A stretch of DNA of 64,000 nt, from the IMG/VR virus record IMGVR_UViG_3300037493_004552, positions 1-64,000 of that record. One strand, 5' to 3'. Every line of letters begins with the position of its first letter. The first letter of the stretch is position 1. The notes below the pieces were generated by a model. The model was not told where the DNA came from. It did not search any database and was given only the letters and a program-made list of their open reading frames with translations. This DNA is from a virus. Made by a program: the position numbers and the translations under genes. Shown here piece by piece: positions 20,264-31,485 of this stretch.

Positions 20264-20738
20264 CGCTGCTCTCTTCTTTGCGCATCATGAACACATTTTC
20301 AATTTGTTTACCTAGTAAAATATCTTGGAGACAACGACCACATAATTGTGGCTCTATGCCTAGAAACATTGATAATACTTGAATCATTTGTAGGTATGCT
20401 CTTTGTTGTACATCTTCTCGACAGATAGCTGTCATAGCGTGTGCACATTCAGTTGCGAACATATAAGATGCTACCGCGTGTTTGAACGTACATCGTAAGT
20501 TTTTGTCAGACGATTCAAATGTTTCCAATAGATTTTCCATAACCATTCTACGCATAGTTATTGACTGCGATAGAATACTTTGTTGGTCCATAATTTTTTG
20601 TTGTAATTCCTTGGTTGGTTCTAGATCATAGTCACTCATAAATTCATTTATAAGTTCTTGACAATGGGAAGAGATAGCGATTTGGTTCGCTATCAATTCC
20701 ACTGCGTCAAGTACTCGTAATCTAGAAGTTTGTTGCAT
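20187..20738 (-). CDS. helical protein, 183 aa, almost glycine-free
   Basis: Long amphipathic helices (ELINEFMSDYDLEPTKELQQKIM), a short Cys pair (LCGRCLQD), and a Ser/Asp-rich tail. No TGA codon. No family recognised; helical with a disordered acidic tail, as in chaperones of fibre assembly, but that is only an analogy. Confidence 0.6.
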   Translation of the reverse strand: MQQTSRLRVLDAVELIANQIAISSHCQELINEFMSDYDLEPTKELQQKIMDQQSILSQSITMRRMVMENLLETFESSDKNLRCTFKHAVASYMFATECAHAMTAICREDVQQRAYLQMIQVLSMFLGIEPQLCGRCLQDILLGKQIENVFMMRKEESSDDIQSPSSESSSIPTNDQKDSSQSG

Positions 20739-20741
20739 ATT

Positions 20742-23189
20742 TTATAGGGAATAATTATAAACTCTTTCATAAGGTTGGATATCTTTTACGGCATATGATG
20801 GTGTTCATTGCTGTCGGTCATGACTATATTTTTTATATCTTGTATATACAATTCTATCGGTTCTTTCACCAGGATAGAATCTCAACCAGCGTGCTGTATC
20901 TATACTAGGATTTGGTTGTACAGACATTCAATCAGCTGGTATTAAACATTGATAATAGAAACCATTTCATCAATAACTTTCATCTCGTTGTACCATATCA
21001 CCTATTATATATGTTCAAAGATCTAACCATTGTTTATGTATAAATTCATATGGACTGAATGTAATATCACTTCCTTTCATTCTTACATTAGTTGTGAAGA
21101 ATCCTATTCATATAAACACATTTCATTCTGGTATAGATATATTACCAATACCATGTAAACTACTATCCCATCGACATTCACCACTTCGTTGTTCTTCACC
21201 TCGAGATCAAGCGATTTGTCGGAAGGTATTTACTCAACCGAATACTACTTGAGATTTTGTTTCTACTCCTGGAATTCAAGCAAATGATTTTATAAGATTG
21301 AAATTACAATAACATTGTCTTTCAGAAGGACAGAGAGCAAGACAATTCCAATTACAATCTTTTATAGTAAGATGTGTTTGGGCTTCATTTACTTTATCTC
21401 AATATTCTACTGGAATAGGATATGATTGATTTAATATATTTATAAAATAGAATTCATTTGGTGGTTCTGGACATGGATCTTCATATACAGTATTATATGG
21501 ACATGGTACAAATGGTAAAGTAATATCATATCTTTCTAGCCATACACTACTTGAAGCATCTATAACATTTAATATTCTAACTCTTTTATCAACTCTTTCT
21601 ATTATTCACGTACCTGGACAAAACATGCCTTGGATACGTTTGAGTTCAGATCAGATACCATCAATCATTTGTGTATCATGTATCCATACATTATTTCTTC
21701 TTCCAATAACAAATATGTTACATCGTGGTTGGAAAGCATCTAGGGTATCTTCAGAATAATCTATAATGATAGTTCAAAAAGATATATCTATAAATCTATT
21801 TTGATACATTTCTCTTTCTGCTTGGTCGCCTACTTCAAGTAAATATGTAGTAGCGGTTCCAGTTGTTCCTGGATATAATCTATTACAAGCAAATTTATAT
21901 GTTTGATTTTTAATAGTAGAACTAGTTCTGAATATTCTCGCTGCACGAGCTACATCTATTTTGATATCAATTATAGATGAAGTACCACTCATAACTTGTG
22001 GACTTATAAATGCATCTTGTGGCGTGATAGGTCATAACCATTCAAGATCTCATGTAATTATCAATTCAGTAATTGGTATTAAACCAAGCATTTGAATTGA
22101 TCAAGTTAATTGTGTTCATTTAAAGAAATGTATTCTTGCATTATCTACAGTAAGATCTTCGGTATAATGTCATGGATATACATGAACTACTTCATCTGTT
22201 GCAATAACTGATGCTGCCGCTCATATAGTAAGAAATGGACGTTCTAATCTACCAACCATACCAGTTGCGTCATCTCCATTCTTCATAACAAATGCTACTT
22301 TTTCTACAACTATAGGACATGGACAAAGTGAATCACTTGCTATACAAGAAAGATCAACTGATGTTCAACAAATAGTTAATGTATATTTTGTAATTCCTGC
22401 TTCTGTTTGCTCACATACGAATGTCATATCAGGTACAAGATCAACATTTATTTGACTGTTTAATGCATCTCGTGATGCGACAAGACAATCATTGAAATTT
22501 ATTTTTGCAACATTAGTATGTACTAATATATTATCTTGATAGATACTTAATGCGGATCCTTCTCATCCTCAACATGGACATAGCTGTTGAGCGATAATAT
22601 TTATTTGACTTTGCAATCCAGAGATTAATGGTGTCATACATTCTATAATTTGATCACAACATACATCTAATGGATTAGCTCGATAAGCGGTATTAGTTAT
22701 ACTGTTCCATGTTAATACCTGTGAATTAGTTCCACCTGTTGGAAGCCCTATTTGTAAAGTATTTATTCAAACAATAAACCTTAATCCATCTAATCATTGT
22801 ACAAAAATTTGTTCTCAATTAGTAATGAAATCCGTATGGATACCATCGTTAAATGCAAACGTGAAAAAATTTGCCAAACATGTTAGGTCAATGGTAGTAT
22901 TTCATATCGTAAATATTCCTGTTTGACAATTAATTGATGCTGTAAATAAACTTATAATATAATCAGCATCAATACTAATAGAACATCTTTGTGTATCTAC
23001 AATTAACCCAGTATTAAATCATATAATATTAAGTAATGCTTCGCAATCAATACATGATAATACATCATCACAAGTGATACCGTCTGGGATCTGTTGTAAT
23101 ATCCAATGACAACCATCATATACTATCATAGTATTTGCCTCTAATTGTTGAGGACAAGTTGATATTAAGTCTTCTAAATTTGTTCGCAT
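20742..23189 (-). CDS. fibre/receptor-binding protein, 815 aa
   Basis: Carries the shared N-terminal module in clear form: DLISTCPQQLEANTMIVYDG, CHWILQQIPDGITCDDVLSC, then a segment with VQGLDGLRFIVG and LQIGLPTGGTNSQVLTWN that also occurs in the genes ending at 13913 and 25242. The C-terminal two thirds differ, as expected for receptor specificity. Dozens of TGA glycines. The start follows an AT-rich leader with a TTTTAT element. Function is inferred from modular structure. Confidence 0.72.
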
Positions 23190-23256
23190 ATATAAAATAT
23201 TTATTTATATAAAATTATATCTACATACAGTGTATTGTTTTGTGGGAGAAAATCAA

Positions 23257-23832
23257 CTAATTTGCATAATTATCCCATTGTATTCAAAGAGAATATGTTG
23301 TCATATAAGATTTGATTGGGGCTTTATATATCTCCCAATCCGTAGGGACGTCGGGCCCTATCGAATTAAGATGGTCATAAACTTTTTTTATTGCATCTCA
23401 TCTCAAGATATAACACTCTGTTCACCATGGACCAACATCTTTACACCATCAATAGATTCATTCTATTGGTTCCATAATCATAGTGGGACGGAAGAACCAC
23501 GAGATTCTGAGCATGTCCCAGTCCTCAGGAGCTTCTAATATAAAATGATTAAAGTTTTGTTTGAAATAATTACAACAAAGAAGATCATCTTCCATCACGG
23601 TTATCTCATCATAACCTTTATCTATAGCATCTTTTAAGATTGCTATGTGTGATAGATTACATCAGACATTATGTGGATAACATCATTCACGAATAGGTTT
23701 ATCATATGTGTTTCAATCAATTCAAAAAAAGATCTCGACGTCGTCCCGTCAGATCCTTTTCATTTCATTAAGAAAATGATAAAGTCTAATTTTACCTTTA
23801 TCATTATCCATAGTTATTACATATCTATGCAT
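23257..23832 (-). CDS. glycosyltransferase family 25-like
   Basis: The 191-residue protein opens YVITMDNDKGKIRLYHFLNE, as GT25 enzymes do, then has GCNLSHIAILKDA (G57, S61, H62) and EITVMEDDL (E81-D83), the GT25 sugar-nucleotide/metal motif. GT25 enzymes transfer hexoses to lipopolysaccharide, glycans or protein. Here it lies beside fibre and lysis genes, so it may glycosylate virion fibres or alter the host surface (inference). Its ATG overlaps the TAA of the M15 peptidase gene (TAATG). Confidence 0.75.
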
Positions 23833-24290
23833 TATTTATATCAGTATTTTCTGAATGCTGTATTAACATCAGCGAGAAGTTTTTGTTCTCGAACTAACTT
23901 TGTCTTGTTCCATCTAGCAGAGTTTGTTACCATACATGAAACAATTGTCTTCCCAGTACATTCTGTGTGGCAGCTCTCTCATTTCACTCCAATGAGACCA
24001 CACATTCAAGCCACATATTGTACATAAGCGTAATCTCATTTCCAAGTAGGTTGTCAGTTTTTATTCAAGAATACTCGATCAATAGCTTTACCTGATTCAT
24101 GTTTAGATGTGCCTGGTTTAGCTACTGGTCATTTTCATTTGAGTTGTGAATACAACCGTGCTTGTCTTGGTTTTGATCTATATGTTTCAAATGGCACTAG
24201 ACCAGGATATTTTCTATTAACAATAGCTTTAAGAACTTTAGCTTTTGTTTTGCATTCTCAATATAATTTATCTAGACTATTTTCTATCAT
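23832..24290 (-). CDS. M15-family peptidase (D-Ala-D-Ala carboxypeptidase/endolysin type)
   Basis: 152 residues matching the VanY/M15 layout: FETYRSKPRQARLYSQL, then PGTSKHESGKAID (zinc ligands H64 and D71) and ESCHTEC (third ligand H108). These enzymes cut D-Ala peptide bonds of peptidoglycan. Two small membrane proteins follow upstream in the same direction, forming a lysis cluster. It would work together with the separate endolysin at 2662-3816. Confidence 0.82.
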
Positions 24291-24468
24291 TTTGTTCTAA
24301 AAGATCTAAAATATTTTCTCTTACTCTATTACTACATGTTTCAATCTCTGGACATCTAGCACAAACAGCCATCATTTCATTTGCATATTTGATAATGGTG
24401 CCAGTTTGTTTGTTAGATAGATTACCATCTGTCTGTTCAATGTAGTTATTACATTCAATAGTTTTCAT
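24277..24468 (-). CDS. small Cys-containing protein, 63 aa
   Basis: Contains EMMAVCARCPEIETC, a CxxCx6C cluster that may bind zinc or iron, in a helical protein. No TGA codon. It overlaps the M15 gene start by 14 bases. Function unknown; the lysis neighbourhood suggests a regulator. Confidence 0.55.
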   Translation of the reverse strand: MKTIECNNYIEQTDGNLSNKQTGTIIKYANEMMAVCARCPEIETCSNRVRENILDLLEQNDRK

Positions 24469-24495
24469 CTACACTATTGTAATAAGTAAAATAAA

Positions 24496-24735
24496 TTATT
24501 CTTGAATATTAGATACAGATAATGTATCAGTACAATAGAGTTTTACTGTGTGTGATAAGTTTGTTAGTATCGTAACGATAATAGGTACGAACAACACATA
24601 TTCAGCAGGGATATTAGCGTTAGATATAATAACGATAACACCTACGATAACAGAATACAACGCACCTCGTGCTAATGATTTCGCTTTCTTGATAAGTTCG
24701 ACTTTACTAATACTGAATTTTTTTGATCCTTCCAT
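24496..24735 (-). CDS. holin-like membrane protein, 79 aa
   Basis: A basic N-terminus (SISKVELIKKAKSLARG), then two membrane segments (ALYSVIVGVIVIISNA and VLFVPIIVTILTNL) and a polar tail. Size, two segments and position in the M15 cluster fit a class II holin, which forms pores letting the endolysin reach the wall. The ATG is preceded by TTTATTCCC. Confidence 0.65.
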   Translation of the reverse strand: MEGSKKFSISKVELIKKAKSLARGALYSVIVGVIVIISNANIPAEYVLFVPIIVTILTNLSHTVKLYCTDTLSVSNIQE

Positions 24736-24759
24736 GGGAATAAATAAGAGGTTAAAAAA

Positions 24760-25038
24760 TTATTTAATAACTAGATTAACTACAGCTCATAACACAGCAA
24801 TAAGAATAATACCGACGAATCATTTGACCACCCGCTCAACTCGTTTGCTAGCGAATTTTTTTTCGAGGCGGTCAATCTTACCGTTCATAACATCGGCGAA
24901 TTGCATAAGCGCATTACTGATTTTTTCGTGTGAAGAATTGTTTTCTTTAATAAAATCTTTAATGCTATCTTTTATCTCACGGATATCTTGCATAGTTTGT
25001 TTATTCTGTGTTTCTAAAACTGCGAGTCTTTCTTCCAT
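24760..25038 (-). CDS. XhlA-like coiled coil with C-terminal membrane segment, 92 aa
   Basis: A long heptad-repeat helix (MEERLAVLETQNKQTMQDIR onward) leads into a basic patch (KKFASKRVERVVK) and one membrane segment (FVGIILIAVLGAVVNLVIK). This is the layout of the XhlA hemolysin/holin-partner family. Two TGA glycines flank and split the membrane segment. It likely works with the holin 24 bases downstream. Confidence 0.65.
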
Positions 25039-25046
25039 TTATTTTA

Positions 25047-25238
25047 CTAAGATAATAAATGAGTTACTTGTTGTACCAAAATAGTATAAGTAGCATCAGT
25101 GAATTGAGCATAATATTCGATAACTTTAGCTTTAGCTTCATCTTCTGATGTTGCTTGTACTGGTCGAATGTATTCAATTGGTTCATACATTTCCGTACCA
25201 ATTACTTTAATTACTTGAACTTGGATTAGATAATTCAT
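25047..25238 (-). CDS. small protein, 63 aa
   Basis: MNYLIQVQVIKVIGTEMYEP, a short alpha/beta protein with no TGA. AACCC precedes the ATG. It sits between a fibre gene and the lysis cluster. No function recognised. Confidence 0.55.
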   Translation of the reverse strand: MNYLIQVQVIKVIGTEMYEPIEYIRPVQATSEDEAKAKVIEYYAQFTDATYTILVQQVTHLLS

Positions 25239-25241
25239 GGG

Positions 25242-27140
25242 TTATGATATATATAAATAAAAAGATTGTATTACTCATAATGGTTCAACATTCCAAACAG
25301 ATGGTGTTAAAAATTCTATTTGTAATTCATCTCAAGCATTTACTGCTAGATTGATATTATAAAGATCAATTCTTGAACCATCAGTAAATCATATTGAGCT
25401 TAATGAATAACCTGTAGTTGCAATAACTTCTGTTCCTTGCGTGAAGTTTCTAACTTTTATAGTTATAGTGTTATCAGATATTCCTCGTTGTGTAACTACT
25501 TTTGACATTATTTGTAATGATTTAACATGTCCTGTAATAGGTGTGTGTGATCTCATTGCAGGTGAATTATAGAATAATGTTTTAGCTGCTACACCAGGCG
25601 TTGTAGAGAATAAATATGTTTCATGCTGAGCAGGATTATATAATGGCGCAAAATATGTTAGCGTTGCTCAACCTCAACCACCACCAGAATGTGAAATTAT
25701 ATCTTGATAGATACAAGATAGATCTATCATTGTACCGAAAAGATTTAAAGTATAAATAGAATCTCCTGTCTCAGGATCTACTGTACAATTAAATTCAAAT
25801 TCTGAATATTTATTAACTATTGAATCATAAATACATGTCATATCAATAGTAGCTACTCGCTCTGATTCATCTCAAAGATATAATGTATATATAGGATGAC
25901 CCATCTCATCAACTGTACATTCAAATGAACCTTCTATTCTATGAAGAATTGAATCATATATACAAGATAAATCAATTTGACTATCTGCTCATGTTTCTAA
26001 TGAGAATATTGGTTTACCTGACTCATCAGTAGAACAATAGAATGACATTCCATTTGTAATAGTATTATAAATACAAGAAAGGTCTATGGTTTCTCCTCAT
26101 ATATAAAGTAAGTATTGTGGAATTTGTGATTCAGGCAATACACATTCAAAACTTACATTAAGATATGTTAGGACACTACCATAGATACAAGTCATATCTA
26201 CATCTGTTCCTCATACATGAAGTATTAAAGCATTTCATGCTTCAACACATTCGAATTGTACATCAAGGTTATCAATAATACTTGTGAAAATACAAGATAG
26301 ATCTACTTCTGTATCACAAATTTGTAATGTATATATATATCCTACTTCAGCAGGACTACATTGAAAGCTTACGGTAGGAGCGAACATTACATCTATAAAA
26401 TTATTATGCGAATCTCGTGATGCTGATAAACATGTTCCAAAATTTATGGCTGTAACATTACTACGGACTAATGATCCTCCACTATAAATAGCGAGTGATG
26501 ATCATTCACCTCCTCATGTACATGGACAAAGTTGTCATGCTATAATATTAATTTGGTTTTGTAATATATCAATATATGGTTGTACACATTTGATAACTTG
26601 ATCACAACAAATATCTAATGGATTTGCCCGATATGCTGTATTAGTTGTGCTATTCCAAGTAAGTACTTGAGAGTTAGTACCTCATGTGGGTAATCCAACT
26701 TGTAATAAATTAGGTCATACTTTAAATCTTAATCAATCTAATCCTTGAACAAAAATAAGATCTCAATTATTTACAGCATAATTATTTGTGCCATCCATAA
26801 ATGTGATATGGAACATATCTGCTATACAACTAATATTATGTGTAGTTGTTCAAATAACTAATTCTCATGAAGTACAATCAAATGTAGATATAACACTATT
26901 ATTTATAAAAATTCCATCTACTTCAATAGTACATGCTCTTGCGTTAACAATAAATCCACTAGTGAAATGTAAAATATCTAGTAGTACTTCACAGTCTATA
27001 CATGACAACATATCTTCACATGTAATACCATCGGGAATTTGTTGAAGTATCCAATGACATCAATCGAATACGATAATTGAATTAGGTTCTAATTGATTGG
27101 GACAATTATCGATTAGATCTATTAAAGATACATAAGGCAT
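25242..27140 (-). CDS. fibre protein with tandem DLSCIY repeats, 632 aa
   Basis: N-terminal shared module (DLIDNCPNQLEPNSIIVF, CHWILQQIPDGITCEDMLSC, VQGLDGLRFKVG, LQVGLPTGGTNSQVLTWN). The middle has about seven copies of a roughly 38-residue unit, IDLSCIYxSI...FxCTVDExGxPIYTLxLG. The C-terminal 140 residues (LTYFAPLYNPAQHETYLF... to PSVWNVEPLGVIQ) match the next gene's protein. It is likely a modular receptor-binding fibre made by domain shuffling. Many TGA glycines. Confidence 0.72.
25690..26340 (-). repeat. coding tandem repeat within the fibre gene
   Basis: About seven copies of a unit near 110-120 bases, seen on the plus strand as repeated ATACAAGATAGATCTAT-like words. They encode the IDLSCIY units. 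Copies are diverged, as in an old protein repeat. Confidence 0.65.
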
Positions 27141-27168
27141 TTTTTTTAAAGTAAGATATAAAAATTAA

Positions 27169-27750
27169 TTATTGTATATGAACGGTATACATTTGTATTA
27201 CATCTTCAGGATTCACAGACCAAGCAGGAGTTTTCAATCTTATAGAGATTTGGTCACCTGCATTTACTTGTAAATTTATCGGATACATATCTAATCTTGA
27301 TGTACTGATTAATGCTAAAGAATTTAATCAATATGTAGTAGTACCTGTATAATTAGTTCATTGTGTATAATTATGTACTATAATAGTTATATTTTCTGAT
27401 GTAGCGAATATTCCTGCTACTGAAGACATAACAGTAAGTGATGTTATATATCCTGTTATAGGCGATATTGTTCTTCTAGATGGTCTATCATTAGAAATAG
27501 TTAATGGCACTAATGATGATACTGGAGCAAACACATATGTTGAATTATCAGCAGGAGAAAATAATGGTGCAAAAAATGTTAGATCTGCTCATTGTCCTGT
27601 TCAACCACCTCCTGGGGGAGGTCGAGAAGTTATACAACTACCTCACAAAAAACAAAAACTTGTCCCTGTTATTACACCAGATTCGAGTCCAGCATAAACT
27701 ATACTTAATGTTGTGATAGCTCATAGAATATAAACTAATAATTTTTTCAT
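27169..27750 (-). CDS. secreted protein with fibre-type C-terminal domain, 193 aa
   Basis: Begins with a classic signal peptide (MKKLLVYILGAITTLSIVYA), then a Pro/Gly linker (RPPPGGGGTGQG) and a domain (LTFFAPLFSPADNSTYVF... NLQVNAGDQISIRLKTP) that is plainly paralogous to the C-terminus of the fibre encoded at 25242-27140. So one copy is on a fibre and one is exported. It may coat the host surface, for example blocking further phage, or form part of an extracellular adhesin. Role inferred. Confidence 0.7.
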
Positions 27751-27773
27751 GTAGATAATATTAAATTATAAAA

Positions 27774-29594
27774 CTAAGGTAGTGTAAATACTGTTGATGT
27801 TACTCGATTACCACCAGTATAAAATTGTGCTACTACTGATGATCCAGAATAAGCCATTCTAAATGGAGCAAATCAACCTGTAAGATTAAATGAAGTATCT
27901 GATTGTATTGATCATGAAACATCTAGTGAATATTGTGGATGTATTTTTAATATACCTACTTTACCAACATTAGTAACAGTCATTGCATTACCTGACATAT
28001 TAGTATTATTCCCTCATATTCCAATTTCAAAAATACTATCAGATAATCATATATTAAACACTCAAAGGGATGTAGAATATTCTCATCTAGCAGTTGTTCA
28101 AAATCAAAATGTAGTAGAATTAGATCAAATAGAATAACATTGTGCTCATGCTGAAAATGAACCATCTCATATAGCATGTGCGCCATATCATATAGCTACT
28201 GATGATGATCAAGTAGCGGTATTCCAATTTCATATAGCAACTGATTCATATGCATTAGCAGTATTATAACTACCTATAACCGTAGATCATGTTGTTGCAG
28301 TATTTGCATATCCAACTGAAAAAGTATTATATTCTGGAGTGGTTACTATTATATTTTTTGATACTGCTCATTGTATAGGAATATATCAACTCAATACTCC
28401 TCCTGTTATATATCACAATGGATTAGATGTATAGTAATTTCAACTATACATATTAAAATATGTTCCGCTATTAGCAACCAAAAGATATGGATCTAATGCT
28501 AATCATGTTAAGTATCATTGCGATGCATGATTACCTCGTCCATATGCTGTATTCCAGTTACCTGTCATAGATATATTAACTCGATTACCTGAATTATTTA
28601 AGAAATAATTTCGATTACCTGAATTAGAATTTATTGTTCACATAGCTATTGGATCTGATTCAGGATCATCTACATTCTTGATCTTGTCCCAATCAGCTGA
28701 TGTGGTTACTCAAGCAACATATTTATTACCTACCATCATATCTCCGATATTGTAATATATACTACCACCTGTTCATGCAGCAGAGATTAAATAAAAATCT
28801 CATGTACTCATTCAAGTAGGATAAGTTCCACCAGCCATTGACCATATTCCTTTATATGACATATCTGATAGGAATACTGCTAATAGATTATCTACTTGTC
28901 CAGTAGTATAATAACTTCCTGAATGATTATAAAAATATAATGCATTTCCTGATTGATTAATTACTCGATTATATGTAGTATTTCGATTACCTGTTTGTGA
29001 CAATAATACATACGAAGATAATACTGCACCAGTTATATATCATTTAGGATTATTATTATAATAAGTACCAGAATTTGTATTGAAATATACTCAACTATTA
29101 GCTGTAAATATTGGATCTAATTCTGTAAATCCTGTAAGGTATCAACTTAATGCACCTCATGTTATATAACCTAATGGATTATTAGTATAATATGTTCATG
29201 AATTAGCATTAAAGTATATTCATGAATTAGCAATAAAATAATTTCATGAGTTTGTATTAAAATATGTACCACTATTTGCATTGAAATATATTCATGAATT
29301 TGCAAGAAAATAATTTCATGAATTAGTATTAAAATATATTCATGAGTTTGTATTAAAATATGTTCATGAATTTGCAATAGTTAAATATCATGAAGTAATT
29401 AACCCACTAATACTTTTCGCAAAATCTGCTGCACTTATTTTATTTTGTGCAGTAGAATCTTGAACCATCACATAATGTGATGATGGTATGATATTTGTTA
29501 TAGTTGGAAGTCCTAATATATTAGGAGCAATGATAGCATATGTTGTTCAAAGAACAGCAGCTACTCATAAAACTCGTGACAATAATTTTTTCAT
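27774..29594 (-). CDS. secreted trimeric-adhesin-like protein with NSG repeats and YadA-type head, 606 aa
   Basis: Starts with a signal peptide (MKKLLSRVLGVAAVLGTTYA). Residues about 65-140 hold a row of NSGxYFNT/A octapeptides (NSG glycine is usually TGA). Further on comes a YadA/Hia-like left-handed beta-roll: TATGSTVIGSYNTANAYESV and related AIG.GN.ATG.SSVAIG.GA units, as in trimeric autotransporter adhesin heads. There is no visible C-terminal membrane anchor. It could be a virion fibre or a phage-encoded adhesin displayed on the host. Neighbouring gene 27169-27750 is also exported. Confidence 0.75.
29165..29395 (-). repeat. 24-base coding repeats (NSGxYFNT)
   Basis: Nine or more tandem 24-base units; on the plus strand ATTCATGAATTTGCATT-like words recur. 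They encode an eight-residue unit with Asn-Ser-Gly and an aromatic pair. The TCA within each unit is the TGA glycine codon. Confidence 0.75.
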
Positions 29595-29619
29595 AATTAC
29601 TTAGAATTAAAGTATAAAA

Positions 29620-30120
29620 CTATAATGTTGCAGATATATCGATATTATAATTTCCTAATCCATCATCAACAAGAGTTAATCTATGTCTGGTTCCATCAGT
29701 AGATTTAAGAACTATTCCTTTAGCAAGATCAGTAACTTCTATATCAGTAGATGTAGTATGTCAAATATTACATACACCTTGTAAGTCTTGCATTGCTGGC
29801 AATATACTAGATATATCTATACTTGATTCACAATCAGTTCATTGATTAGTATATAATGTATATCCATCTAATGATAATGGAACAGGATAACATGTTGGTG
29901 GTACATATAGTAGACATGAAAGGTCTACACAATTTCCACTATCTCAAGAAATACATAAATTATATGTATCACAATCCATAGTCAAATATTGTTCTCCAGT
30001 AATTATGCCCATTGGTGTCATGGTCCAGTTACAACCATTGAACACTAATACATAACTTTTGTTCCTTTCAACAGCACATCCATCTACAGGGAATCAAAAT
30101 AAGAAATCAAGAATATTCAT
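29620..30120 (-). CDS. small fibre-family protein, 166 aa
   Basis: Resembles the shared fibre N-terminal module (KSYVLVFNGCNWTMTPMG, then NCVDLSCLLY and IDISSILPAM) but has only a short beta tail (HRLTLVDDGLGNYNIDIS). It may be a shortened fibre or an adaptor. Three TGA glycines. No signal peptide. Confidence 0.6.
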
Positions 30121-30144
30121 AAGTCATATGTTATTAAGATAAAA

Positions 30145-30375
30145 TTATATTAATGCTCTTCGGGATATGTTTCATTCTTCATCATGAGATAATGTTTGAT
30201 TGGGAATTCATACATCATATCATGGTAAATCTTGTAAGTATTCTGTGAACGATTTCATTACCCATTTACATCAACAAAAAGATAACATATAACACTGATC
30301 TGTGTCGAAAGAACACATATCTTCTATACTCCATCATGCTATTTTTTCACCCCCAAAGGTCAGCGAATTAATCAT
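30145..30375 (-). CDS. small protein related to the fibre adaptor module, 76 aa
   Basis: MINSLTFGGEKIAGWSIEDM with CYMLSFCGCKWVMKSF, a match to the VFNGCNW pattern of the fibre N-terminus. Cys-rich first half. Its ATG forms an ATGA overlap with a TGA of the upstream gene. Probably a minor virion protein. Confidence 0.55.
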
Positions 30376-30569
30376 GTTTTCTTTTTAATACTAAGTAAAT
30401 GTGTGATGTTAACAAACCTGAATCTGAAGTTTGTATCGGGAGCATATGCTAGCACTCGTGTGTCTCCCTGTTTATATCCTTCTTGTAATTCTTTGAAAGA
30501 TACATCTCATAGATCGGTGATCTTCTCCGCTCCTCGAGCTCAAAGATTTGTTGCTGGTAATTGTAACAT
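30339..30569 (-). CDS. small unknown protein, 65-76 aa
   Basis: MLQLPATNLGARGAEKITDL... with a helical end. It reaches TGA (30372-30374) in an ATGA overlap; read as Gly it goes on 10 more residues to TAG. The start is preceded by ATATATCCCC, and a TTTTTAAT element lies 28 bases upstream. Function unknown. Confidence 0.5.
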
Positions 30570-30594
30570 GGGGATATATTAAAGATTAAAAACC
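30570..30594 (-). promoter_or_regulatory. promoter-like element before the gene at 30569
   Basis: Read on the minus strand: GGTTTTTAATCTTTAATA then TATCCCC-ATG. It matches the T-rich element and CCCC run seen at other starts. Confidence 0.4.
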
Positions 30595-31485
30595 TAATCA
30601 TATTCATAAATTTGTTAATGGATTAGCAATTTGTTTTACTGTAGTAGATAATGGAACCCACTCATATTTTTGTGTGGTAGGATTTATTTTCCATGACCCA
30701 GGTCCAGAAACTGTACTAGTTGGTTTAACTATATTTTTGTCTTGAATAGGATTTAATATTTTAGAACTAGAATTAGATTTTGCTGTAGATGAAGCAGCTC
30801 TAGCTAATGAATTATTATAATTTGCAGCAGCATTTTGTTCATTAATACTAGACAATGCAGTTGGTATGCCTTGCTGTAATTGTGCAGCTGTACCTAATCA
30901 TGCTTGTCTTGTAGCTTCTATATCAGCAAACTTAGGAGCGAACTGATTAGAAATTTCATTTTGTGCTTTATTAAGTTGCCCTGCTGTTGCTCACTGCATT
31001 CATGCAGTTCCTTGAGCATCACCAATTTGTATCGCTTTACTTAATGCTGTTCATGATTTTGCTGAATCAGCTGATTTATTAACAGCAGATTTTTGATCAT
31101 TTACTGCCGCCATCATTTCTGCTTTAGCATTACTGAGATTTGATATGTTATTATTTGATTCTCATATTTGTGATACTAAATCATCATATTTTTTTGACAT
31201 TGCTAATAGGTCTGGATTAAGTGCTCAAAGCTTATGATCTGTTTCAGTATATTCAGATATAGGAGTACCAATAAATCTTTGTTCTGCATCGGTTTTATTA
31301 TTTAATAAACTTTCTATTTGATTAAATAATAATGCTTTGTTTTTTCATATACGCATAACTTCATCATCGATAAGATTTTGTTGTCACAAAAAACTAGCAG
31401 AATTCCATTTAGGATTTTTCCAAGCAGCTTCTGTTGCTTCATTTCTTATGGGATTATCCCAGTCTAATGTGCTTTTACTTACCAT
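30586..31485 (-). CDS. helical structural protein, 299 aa
   Basis: Long Ala/Gln/Asn-rich helices (MVSKSTLDWDNPIRNEATEA at the start, then GAQGTAGMQGAT-like linkers and AANYNNSLARAASS) with a TGA-rich C-terminus (NLGIGLGF). Overlaps the next gene start by 11 bases. A tail or internal virion protein is likely from composition and position, but no family is visible. Confidence 0.6.

Noticed and set aside
29171-29377. Minus-strand frame rich in MQIHEHILI-type repeats
   Set aside because: It is an alternative frame of the NSGxYFNT repeat DNA; the in-frame product with signal peptide and adhesin head is the credible one.
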